From CAZZKJ01 sp964654695 (GTDB taxonomy: Bacteria; Krumholzibacteriota; Krumholzibacteriia; WVZY01), in contig CAZZKJ010000034.1 in NCBI GenBank assembly GCA_964654695.1, forward strand, positions 1 to 25,467: a stretch of 25,467 nucleotides of DNA, read 5' to 3'. Of this stretch, positions 14,950-21,491 are shown piece by piece (position 1 is the first letter of the stretch; every line of letters starts with the position of its first letter). The position numbers and the translations under genes were made by a program. The notes beneath the pieces are model-generated. The model was not told where the DNA came from. It was given only the letters and a program-made list of their open reading frames with translations, and did not search any database.

Positions 14950-16008
14950 TCACCGCCTCGATTTCTTTGCACGACTTTTGCCGCGGAGGGAGTTTTTCTT
15001 AACAACATTTTCTTTTCTGTCCCTTGGCTTCGAATGAGCGCCGCTCTTCCCTTTGGAAGAGATTCCGCGGCGAACTCTGGAAGCGGAGCGCCGGGACTTG
15101 TGTTCATTTTTTATCGCATATGAACGAGTTTTAGAATTATTGACACGCTTGCCGTACGATCGGGGTGCTGATTTGCTGCGTCTGTTGGTTTCTGTGGTTT
15201 TTCGGATAACCGTTCTTCGTTCATCTGTTCCCCTCATGCGGCCGGCTCTGGCTATGCGGTTATATTTGGCTTTATGCCGCGGCAGCGGGCTGCCGGGTCT
15301 CAAAATCCTGTAGGGATCATTATGATGTTTGCGGTATGACCGGTAGATTAAATTGGCATCACCGCGATAAGGATCGAATCCATAGTCATAATCGCAGAAT
15401 ATGTACCTCGGGTAGGGAGCCCATTCGCGTACATAGAAGTGCGAAAAACCGACGCTGATCAGACCGAGAGATACCCTGGCGGGAAGCAGTGACAAGTAGA
15501 ATTGCTTGCAGGCAATATACGGATCACCGTATATCCTGAACGCGCCCACCCCTGCAAAAACACCGGTACCGTATGAAGAATAGATGAATGGTTCGGGACT
15601 GGCAACGGCGAATACATAGGCGATTCCTCTTTGACGGGACGAGCAAAAAATATCCTGCCGGGAAGGTGCAAACCGGTACACCATTCCGCCATTTATGAAG
15701 GTGTTATCATATGGAGACAACGGATAAACTACGTGGATGAAACCGTCAGTGTCGACAACGTAGACAGTTGCGTAACAATCATACGAAGCTCTTATATTGA
15801 ATACGATCCCATCTTCCGAAGGATAGACATCCATATCATCGTCCATCCAAACCCTTATATCGGTCGCCCGAGTGCTGAACTCGGCCGAGCCGCTCAGCCT
15901 TACCGCCGAGGCTTCGCGGACCCCGGCACAGCCGAGGATCAAAACTGCAACCGTAAAGAAAGAGGATTTGAAAATCTTTTGTCCTATAAAAGCCCTCGCG
16001 CGTTTCAC
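14950..16008 (-). CDS. DUF4384 domain protein with very basic C-terminal tail
   Basis: A 352-residue exported protein. The signal sequence ends in 'VLILGCAGV', a good lipobox (Cys27), although a signal peptidase I site (ASA) follows at 33-35. Residues about 47-135 match DUF4384: 'IRVWMDDDMDVYPSEDGIVF', 'ASYDCYATVYVVDTDGFIHV', 'VYPLSPYDN'. A Tyr/Phe-rich middle (about 140-225) follows, then about 130 residues made mostly of Lys, Arg, Ser and Asn (from 'YRSYRKHHNDPYR' to the end, 'KSRAKKSRR'). DUF4384 occurs in envelope and signalling proteins and has no defined activity. The start is GTG at 16008; it overlaps the stop of the upstream lipoprotein gene as GTGA, so translation is coupled and the two proteins are probably made together. 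Confidence 0.85.
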   Translation of the reverse strand: MKRARAFIGQKIFKSSFFTVAVLILGCAGVREASAVRLSGSAEFSTRATDIRVWMDDDMDVYPSEDGIVFNIRASYDCYATVYVVDTDGFIHVVYPLSPYDNTFINGGMVYRFAPSRQDIFCSSRQRGIAYVFAVASPEPFIYSSYGTGVFAGVGAFRIYGDPYIACKQFYLSLLPARVSLGLISVGFSHFYVREWAPYPRYIFCDYDYGFDPYRGDANLIYRSYRKHHNDPYRILRPGSPLPRHKAKYNRIARAGRMRGTDERRTVIRKTTETNRRSKSAPRSYGKRVNNSKTRSYAIKNEHKSRRSASRVRRGISSKGKSGAHSKPRDRKENVVKKNSLRGKSRAKKSRR

Positions 16009-16892
16009 TTTATGCCACCTCCTCCAGGGGTGGATCCGCCGCCGGTGGAAACCAGTTCGGGATTATCCGGCGCTGTTTGGTAAGCCCAATCCATTGTCAC
16101 GTGATCGGGTGTGAGTTCCGCGATATAGATTTTCGCGAAGTTGTATCTGCCCTGGACGTCAAGAATCCTTACAATATAGCTGTGACCGGGGATCAGGGCC
16201 GTTTTGGGAAGGAGAGCCCAACCGTTCGTGGGAGCCCAATCGACTTCATCCATAGATTCAACATAACCGTAATCCTGGATATCCACTCCGGCGCGGGCGG
16301 TGAACAACGTGTACTCACCGTTAGGCGTGCCGAAGTAGATATCCGTTGCTGGATCATCCCACGCCTGAGCGGATCCGGTCAAAGAAGCGAATCGGTATCC
16401 GCTCAGGTGGTTGTTCTGCCCCAGGTAATCGTTTAGAACGAGGTCGACTCCTTCAGGTCTTGGAGTATCGAAAACATCTTCATAGCTCAACTCGCTGACA
16501 AGACCTTCTGTATCATAAGCAACTACTGCATAAAACTTGGTTTCACCGTTTATCAGGTTTTTATCTTCATACCAGGTTTGATCGGCCGGTACTTCGGTGA
16601 GCAGGTTGTAACTCAAGCCGCCGTCATAGTTATAATAAACCGCGTAACCGGCAAGATCCGGTTCCCGGTTTGGATTCCAAAAAATCGTGACAATTCTGTT
16701 GCCGGTAACGCTGTAGACACCGTCGGGCGGCGTCGGGGGGAATTCGTCCACCACCACGACGGTATCGTAGACAGTGTTGTTATCGCAATCTCTGCAGCAC
16801 CCCGAAAAAGCAACGCCCAGCAGAAGAACAAGGACGGCTGCCGCGGTGCCGGCTGTAATTATTTGTACCTTTATGCTGCGTTCACTTTTCAT
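16005..16892 (-). CDS. Lipoprotein with fibronectin type III domain
   Basis: A 295-residue secreted lipoprotein. The signal peptide ends with 'GVAFSGC', placing the lipidated Cys at residue 32, followed by a Cys/Asp-rich stretch 'CRDCDNN'. Residues about 52-143 form an FN3-like domain ('TIFWNPNREPDLAGYAVYYN', 'KFYAVVAYDTEGLVSELSYE'). The remaining part (about 145-280) is unassigned and beta-rich, and the protein ends in a Gly-rich tail. The ATG at 16892 is preferred over an upstream in-frame TTG (16964) because the signal peptide begins there. An exact sigma-54 promoter ends 17 bp before this ATG, so the mRNA leader would be only about 6 nt. The stop overlaps the DUF4384 start. Function unknown; probably a surface or periplasmic binding protein. 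Confidence 0.87.
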   Translation of the reverse strand: MKSERSIKVQIITAGTAAAVLVLLLGVAFSGCCRDCDNNTVYDTVVVVDEFPPTPPDGVYSVTGNRIVTIFWNPNREPDLAGYAVYYNYDGGLSYNLLTEVPADQTWYEDKNLINGETKFYAVVAYDTEGLVSELSYEDVFDTPRPEGVDLVLNDYLGQNNHLSGYRFASLTGSAQAWDDPATDIYFGTPNGEYTLFTARAGVDIQDYGYVESMDEVDWAPTNGWALLPKTALIPGHSYIVRILDVQGRYNFAKIYIAELTPDHVTMDWAYQTAPDNPELVSTGGGSTPGGGGIK

Positions 16893-16909
16893 CTCGACCG
16901 GTCTATAGC

Positions 16910-16924
16910 GCAATAGGCGTGCCA
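16910..16924 (-). promoter_or_regulatory. Sigma-54 (RpoN) promoter of the lipoprotein-DUF4384 operon
   Basis: The minus strand reads TGGCACG-CCTA-TTGC, an exact match to the -24/-12 consensus TGGCACG-N4-TTGC at all 11 defined positions. The expected start is near 16898, six bases before the lipoprotein ATG. Activation would need a sigma-54 enhancer-binding protein; two are encoded just upstream. Confidence 0.75.
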
Positions 16925-17018
16925 CCGGAAACAGCAGATAAAAACCGGGGCTTTCAAATCGCAAAACGTTTTTAATATCTTTATCTTAAGCGGTAAATTT
17001 CGGCCAGCTTTGCAATTC

Positions 17019-17039
17019 GGGGGACGGTGGCTGTTCCCC
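17019..17039. repeat. G/C-rich hairpin of REP-like appearance
   Basis: GGGGGAC and GTTCCCC form a 7-bp stem (one G-T pair on the plus strand) around a 7-nt loop. The sequence resembles the 'ggggac...gtcccc' palindromes often seen with RAYT (REP-associated tyrosine transposase) elements; that resemblance is from memory and no transposase is present. Confidence 0.4.
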
Positions 17040-17386
17040 AAAAACGTTTATTAAGTTCGACAAGTGTCCTCTATTTTGGACGGTCAACAACGCCGCAAGA
17101 AGAGATTTTGATTCCTTGAGCCAAAGGTGTCGTTTTTTCAGGATTTGCGGACGGAGAAAGCAGCGGGAATAGAATGCAAGTCTATAAAGCGGTACATAAT
17201 GCCGGTTGTAAAAAGAAGAAGGCCGCATGAATTGAGCAACGGAGGGGATGTCCTAGTTTGCTCTTTCCTTGGATCTCGCCATTCCAGAGGTTCACACGAC
17301 CCTTCTTCATTATTAATTGTATTTACTCTGGTAACCGATAGCAAGATAAAAATCAAGTTTTGGGAACCATCCGGTTTTGCGCATAT

Positions 17387-17504
17387 AAAAAAGCTGACAT
17401 TCAACCTCTCATCCGGTTAATGTTCGAGACCCCACCTCTCGAAATCAACTCATTCCTAAAAGCCAGCACAGGCTTTGAGAGGACATATGAATGTCAGCTT
17501 TTTT
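17387..17504. repeat. Compound inverted-repeat structure with perfect 17-bp arms
   Basis: AAAAAAGCTGACATTCA (17387-17403) is perfectly complementary to TGAATGTCAGCTTTTTT (17488-17504). Inside, CCTCTCA (17405-17411) pairs with TGAGAGG (17476-17482), and in the centre TTCGAGA and TCTCGAA (17423-17429, 17437-17443) form a third hairpin. The nesting suggests a folded RNA or the ends of a small non-autonomous element. The A6/T6 flanks would make the outer stem act as a bidirectional terminator if transcribed. Confidence 0.65.
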
Positions 17505-17723
17505 GGGCGACTCAAGGCCGCAAATTTTTTGGAAAAAAGCGCTTTTGGCTCTTCACTGGCTCTCGTTCCATCGGCCTTAAAAAATCGGCCGCATTCATCT
17601 GGACACTCTTTTCCACTCCGAAACCGGGATTTTATTCATCGCGGTGCCAGGCACTTCTCAGAACAAATTCCCCCAAAAATGGAAGTTTTTATTGCACGGG
17701 ACTACTTCCGAGATATTGATAAG

Positions 17724-17738
17724 GCAAGGGTCGTGCCA
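17724..17738 (-). promoter_or_regulatory. Sigma-54 (RpoN) promoter reading into the non-coding region
   Basis: Minus strand TGGCACG-ACCC-TTGC, again exact at all 11 consensus positions. The -24 part lies within the palindrome GTCGTG-C-CACGAC (17730-17742). The start would be near 17712. No gene follows within about 800 bp until the lipoprotein gene, so the product could be a non-coding RNA or a long leader. It lies about 115 bp past the terminator of the TPR regulator gene. Confidence 0.68.
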
Positions 17739-17851
17739 CGACGCGATAATCTGCGCGATCTCATGGCAATTGTAACTTATTGTATAAATGCAAGTTGCTT
17801 ATGCCAGGGGAGCCGGGGGTTTTCGGCGAATTTTCCGATTTTAGATATTAT

Positions 17852-17881
17852 AAAAAAAAATGCTCCCCGTTCTGCGGGAAG
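17852..17881 (-). terminator. Intrinsic terminator of the TPR regulator gene
   Basis: Minus strand: stem CTTCCCG / CGGGGAG (7 pairs, one G-U) with a 5-nt loop, followed two bases later by nine T. It begins 68 bp after the regulator stop codon and has all parts of a rho-independent terminator. Confidence 0.82.
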
Positions 17882-17948
17882 TTTCATAAAAGGATTAAAT
17901 ACAAAGGGTAAGCCGTTAATAAAATATTATAAAAAGTTTTTATAAAAT

Positions 17949-20900
17949 CTATTGAATATTGTACAGTTTTATCTTCGAAAGCAGGTTTGGATAGCTGATC
18001 CCCAACTCGGAAGCGGACCTGGATTTATTCCAACTGTTGCGTCTGAGCGAATCGAGAATTTCGGTTCTTTCGATTTCGCATATCTTTTCCTTGAGCGTGG
18101 TTTGCGAATCCGCCGGCCGGGGTTTTGAGACCATTAACTCGCTGGGTAAATGCTTGATATCTATCTCATCTCCATTGTCCGCCAAAATCACCGCTCTTTT
18201 TATGACTTTTTCAAGTTCCCTGACGTTGCCCGGCCATTTGGCTCCGGTCATTCGTTTCATAGCATCGGGCGAGATTCCATTTATAATCTTGCCCATTTTC
18301 GACGATATCTTGTCCAGGTAATAATTCGCCAGCAGCGGAATATCTTCTTTCCTCTTTCTGAGGGCCGGAACCGTTAGCGGGAAATCATTTATCCTGTAAT
18401 AGAAGTCTTCCAGAAATCTGCCTTCTTCGCACAGCTTCAGGAGATCCGTCTTGGAAGCACATATTACGTGAACATCCACCGGCGTCATCTGATTCGAACC
18501 GACTTTTCTGACCGAGCAGGTATCCAAAAACTGAAGCAGCTTGCCCTGCATTGCCAATGATGTTTTACCGATCTCGTCCAGGAAAATCGTTCCGCCGTGG
18601 GCCTGATAAAGAAGACCGTCCTTGTTGGAGATAGCTCCGGTGAAAGCTCCTTTGACATGGCCGAACAATTCCGACTCCAAAAGAGGCTCGGGAAGCGCGG
18701 CACAGTTGACATGAATGAATTTCTTATCGCGTCTTTCGCTCAGCAGATGAACCGCATATGCAATAAGCCCCTTGCCGGTACCGGTTTCACCTTGAAGCAG
18801 CACCGTTGCGTCCGAATGGGCCACGCGCTCGGCGAGGTTGAGGAGCTTGATCATTTCCTTGTTATCAGTGATTATATTTGAAAATCCTTCCTGCGATGAT
18901 CCGTACCGGCTCCGTTCGCGCTTTTCATTGCGAAGCAGTTCATATACGGAAACTGAAATCAAGCTCGAATAGGCTCCGATTATATGAAGCGCCTCCTGGC
19001 TTATTTGCCCGCCGGCATCTTTATATTCCTTGAACAGGTGCAGGCATCCGAGATTCTTGCCATCAAAACCAAGAGTATGGAAGAACATGGTACGGTGATT
19101 CTCATCCCGGCCACCCGGTTCAATCAATTCTGGATTTTCCCTGGTACTTGCAACAACGATACCGCTGGCTCCGTCTTCGCTCGACATCTTCTGATCGGCC
19201 CACGAGATCAAAGCTCGGGCACGGCGCTTTCCGATATCGATACAGCTTGCTATTTCCATTTGAGCGCTGCCGGCGGTTTTGATGGCTATGAATCCTCCCT
19301 GGGCCTGGGATTTTTCGATTAGCATTTTAAGTGTATCGCCCAATCCTTTTATCAGTTTCTCCCGCGAATGAGTGCTCGCCTGAATGTCGCCCAGGGCCGA
19401 AAACTGGTCCAGGACCCGCGTAGTGCTGGATGCCATTCGCGCTTCAACGCGCTTGCGCATGATTTTAAGAAGTTTTTTGAATTTGGCATCCTGCTCTTCA
19501 TCGGCGATGCGCTCCGCTTCGTAAACCGCCAAAAGGGAATCATCGAGATTGCCCAGCCGTAGTTCGACTGAGGCCAGGATAACCTGGGACAGGACTTGCC
19601 CCCTTGCGCATTCCATTTTGCTGAAACTTATTATGCTGTCGTTCAAAACCTGTTTCGCTTTTAGGAGATGCTCTTCACTCCTGCTTTTAATGTAGGCCCT
19701 GGCAAGGAGCTGCTCGGAATATGCTTTTTCATAGGGATTACCGTATTTGTTGAACAAATCTATACTGGTTTTAAGTGATTCCAACTCTTCTCCGCGCCTG
19801 GAAAGGCGTGCCATACATGAACTCCTGGTCCTGTAGAAATAGCCCATTTCATAAAGCTCGCCGCAATTTCCGGCTATTTCCAGACCTTCTTCTATGCAGG
19901 ACAAGGCCTTGGCATGGTTGCCGAGATAATAGTGAACGTCTGCCAGTCTCCTGAGAATTTCGGCGGTGGCATCCCCCTCAGGAGCAATTTTGCGGGCTTT
20001 TCTCAAACTGTTGCTCAAATTGGCGTGGGCTTCATGATACCTGCCTTTGGCGATCATAAGCTCGGCGAGATACTCATCGGCAAGGGCGGATTCCCTGCCG
20101 TAACCGGCATCGTTTGCCATTGCCTGCCCGCGCAGGAGCAGCTTCTCGGCCTTTATAAAATCGCCGCACAACACGTGGGTTCGGCCGGTTATCAGAACGC
20201 TTTTCGTTAGCTTGTAATTGTCTCCGAAACGTTCGGCCATGTTGGCCGAGGTTGCAAATGAACTCAGCGCCTCTGTGAAGCGGCGCAGCTTCATGTAAAC
20301 AATTCCCAAATTCAAATGAACCCGAATAAGGTGTTGGGTCAGTCCGAGGTTCTTGGCGATCTCGAGTGATTTCGACAGAGAAGCGATCGCCCGGTTCCAG
20401 CGGCAGGCGTTCTTGTGAAGAAGTCCCAGGTTGTTGTAAACATATGCGCTGCCGACCTTGTCTTCTATGCGTCTGAAAGAAGAAAGGGCGTCCATAAAAA
20501 ACTCCTCGGCTTCGCCGACCAGCCCGAGCCTCTGGTAACAGTTTGCCAGCAGTATTTGAATGGAGGCGACTTCTCCGTGTTCGATGGAATGCTTAAGGCG
20601 CCGGTAAGCGCTGAACCCGGTTTTCAGAGCTTCATCATAATAGCCCTGGTCGTGAAGAATGAATGCTTCCCGGTACTCGATTTTTCCGAGATCTTCCGAG
20701 AGGGGGGTCTCTTGCAGAGAGGTTTTTGCTCGATCAAGATATTTGCCGGCATCCCGGTAGTTACCCTTCTTACGGTAGCAATCGCTTAAAGAAAGCGTAA
20801 GACGGAATCTGTCGGGATAGTCCTTTAAATCAGATGAGCCGAGAGCTTTTCTGAAATACTCCAATGCGGTTGTATAGTTTTCGGTAGAAAAATGCATCTG

Positions 20901-20996
20901 CCCGATTTCTTCGCTGGGAGAGAAAACGGACTCCGATTTGTGCTTTTTCTCCGGATTATATTCGAACCAGTCTTTGTCGTCCCGTGCGTTGGACAT
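17949..20996 (-). CDS. TPR-GAF-AAA+ sigma-54-dependent transcriptional activator
   Basis: A 1015-residue cytoplasmic regulator. Residues about 30-510 consist of tandem tetratricopeptide repeats (for example 'AYVYNNLGLLHKNACRWNRA' and 'VHLNLGIVYMKLRRFTEALS'), a protein-binding superhelix. A GAF-like sensor domain follows (about 530-690), then the AAA+ sigma-54 interaction domain (about 705-950) with Walker A 'GETGTGKG' (736-743), an intact 'GAFTGA' loop (783-788) that contacts sigma-54, Walker B 'GGTIFLDEIG' (801-810), and a Fis-type helix-turn-helix at the end (about 970-1015). It should therefore be a functional enhancer-binding protein, sensing a protein or small ligand instead of being phosphorylated, as it has no receiver domain. 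Ribosome-binding site GGAAGAGG precedes ATG at 20996. It follows the small exported protein gene by 45 bp and ends at a strong terminator just before sigma-54 promoters. Confidence 0.93.
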   Translation of the reverse strand: MSNARDDKDWFEYNPEKKHKSESVFSPSEEIGQMHFSTENYTTALEYFRKALGSSDLKDYPDRFRLTLSLSDCYRKKGNYRDAGKYLDRAKTSLQETPLSEDLGKIEYREAFILHDQGYYDEALKTGFSAYRRLKHSIEHGEVASIQILLANCYQRLGLVGEAEEFFMDALSSFRRIEDKVGSAYVYNNLGLLHKNACRWNRAIASLSKSLEIAKNLGLTQHLIRVHLNLGIVYMKLRRFTEALSSFATSANMAERFGDNYKLTKSVLITGRTHVLCGDFIKAEKLLLRGQAMANDAGYGRESALADEYLAELMIAKGRYHEAHANLSNSLRKARKIAPEGDATAEILRRLADVHYYLGNHAKALSCIEEGLEIAGNCGELYEMGYFYRTRSSCMARLSRRGEELESLKTSIDLFNKYGNPYEKAYSEQLLARAYIKSRSEEHLLKAKQVLNDSIISFSKMECARGQVLSQVILASVELRLGNLDDSLLAVYEAERIADEEQDAKFKKLLKIMRKRVEARMASSTTRVLDQFSALGDIQASTHSREKLIKGLGDTLKMLIEKSQAQGGFIAIKTAGSAQMEIASCIDIGKRRARALISWADQKMSSEDGASGIVVASTRENPELIEPGGRDENHRTMFFHTLGFDGKNLGCLHLFKEYKDAGGQISQEALHIIGAYSSLISVSVYELLRNEKRERSRYGSSQEGFSNIITDNKEMIKLLNLAERVAHSDATVLLQGETGTGKGLIAYAVHLLSERRDKKFIHVNCAALPEPLLESELFGHVKGAFTGAISNKDGLLYQAHGGTIFLDEIGKTSLAMQGKLLQFLDTCSVRKVGSNQMTPVDVHVICASKTDLLKLCEEGRFLEDFYYRINDFPLTVPALRKRKEDIPLLANYYLDKISSKMGKIINGISPDAMKRMTGAKWPGNVRELEKVIKRAVILADNGDEIDIKHLPSELMVSKPRPADSQTTLKEKICEIERTEILDSLRRNSWNKSRSASELGISYPNLLSKIKLYNIQ

Positions 20997-21021
20997 AGCC
21001 TCTTCCTATCTAATAATGAAC

Positions 21022-21039
21022 GATGGAGATTACTCCATC
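21022..21039 (-). repeat. Hairpin between the small exported protein gene and the TPR regulator gene
   Basis: GATGGAG and CTCCATC form a perfect 7-bp stem with a 4-nt loop immediately after the stop codon of the small gene and about 25 bp before the regulator ATG. No T tract follows. It could stabilise the upstream message or partly attenuate regulator expression. Confidence 0.45.
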
Positions 21040-21041
21040 AA

Positions 21042-21380
21042 TCAAAAGTGTCCTTTGGACAATAGATAAATCCACCAGATTTTCACCGCTAACTTGATCT
21101 TGTGCGTTGTTCCACCGGAAAATGCACCATAACCTTCTGTCCTGGTTCCATACTTGAATCCGGCCAGATCGTCAGTATCTCCCTTGGAATCACCACCGTT
21201 GCCATCGTCTTCACCCGTAAAGAGCCAGTTGCCGGGATCTGTTGTGGTAATGTTATGATCCTGAGGAGTCATGATGTGGATTTGATTGGTTGAAGCGGGA
21301 GAACCTGCGACTAGATGGGTCGAGGGATATAGAATTATCAGAGCTGTAATGGCAGCTATGACCATTAAGACCCTTCTCAT
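21042..21380 (-). CDS. Small exported Asp/Gly-rich protein of unknown function
   Basis: A 112-residue protein that I do not recognise. It begins with a signal peptide-like stretch ('MRRVLMVIAAITALIILYPS', cleavage possible after 'LVAG'), then 'TPQDHNITTTDPGNWLFTG', an acidic Gly/Asp segment ('EDDGNGGDSKGDTDD') and a C-terminal part ending 'VKIWWIYLLSKGHF' that is hydrophobic and aromatic. ATG at 21380 is preceded by GGAAGGAGATGAGAGTAGG; ATG at 21365 (five codons later, after GAAGGG) is equally possible, while an in-frame ATG at 21416 has no ribosome-binding site. It has its own strong promoter and is the first gene of an operon with the TPR sigma-54 activator, so it may be a target, ligand or regulator of that system (inference). 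Confidence 0.65.
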   Translation of the reverse strand: MRRVLMVIAAITALIILYPSTHLVAGSPASTNQIHIMTPQDHNITTTDPGNWLFTGEDDGNGGDSKGDTDDLAGFKYGTRTEGYGAFSGGTTHKIKLAVKIWWIYLLSKGHF

Positions 21381-21453
21381 CCTACTCTCATCTCCTTCCA
21401 GAGCGGGTTTTACCATCTAATAGACGTGAGGATAGATGGTTGTTACTACATTG

Positions 21454-21483
21454 AATATAGGCCAAACCCGGGGGGGCTGTCAA
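21454..21483 (-). promoter_or_regulatory. Strong sigma-70-type promoter of the small protein-TPR activator operon
   Basis: Minus strand: perfect TTGACA (21478-21483), 18-bp spacer, TATATT (21454-21459, 5 of 6). It starts right at the 3' end of the NtrX-like gene (its stop begins 8 bp away). Expected start near 21447, about 66 nt before the chosen ATG. It is the best sigma-70 match in the window. Confidence 0.72.
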
Positions 21484-21491
21484 AGTATTTA

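Larger units (their letters stand above)
16893..17948. other. 1.06-kb non-coding region with sigma-54 promoters and inverted repeats
   Basis: No convincing gene is seen on either strand; open frames here (for example 17475-17945 on +, 17138-17404 on -) lack ribosome-binding sites, domain resemblance and family-like composition. The region holds, from right to left in the minus direction: an intrinsic terminator for the TPR regulator gene (17852-17881), a sigma-54 promoter (17724-17738), short palindromes (GTGCCAGGCAC at 17644-17654; AAAAGCGCTTTT at 17535-17546), a compound 118-bp inverted-repeat structure (17387-17504), a G/C-rich hairpin (17019-17039) and a second sigma-54 promoter (16910-16924). 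The palindromes recall REP/RAYT-type repetitive DNA, so an old mobile element is possible. Confidence 0.7.

Noticed and set aside
14393..15037. 214-codon + strand frame spanning the M6-like start and the DUF4384 end
   Set aside because: It runs antisense through two real genes and the intergenic hairpin, and resembles no protein family.
16893..16964. TTG start for the FN3 lipoprotein at 16964
   Set aside because: It would put 24 extra residues before the signal peptide and lies upstream of the sigma-54 promoter.
17421..17445. TTCGAGA sequence resembling a tRNA T-loop
   Set aside because: No flanking 5-bp T stem, no acceptor stem and no anticodon arm can be formed; it belongs to the central hairpin of the inverted-repeat structure.
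17684..17699. TGG...TTGCAC on the plus strand as a sigma-54 promoter
   Set aside because: GG-GC spacing is one base too long and the -24 box is TGGAAG, not TGGCAC.
17790..17806. TGGCATAAGCAACTTGC on the minus strand as a third sigma-54 promoter near the TPR gene
   Set aside because: The GG and GC elements are 2 bp too far apart for RpoN.
17475..17945. 156-codon open frame on the + strand in the non-coding region, and minus-strand frames at 17138-17404 and 16986-17228
   Set aside because: No ribosome-binding site and no family resemblance. The shared 'MNVSFF' start of two of them is simply the two arms of the 17-bp inverted repeat, and the + frame runs across a terminator and a sigma-54 promoter of the other strand.
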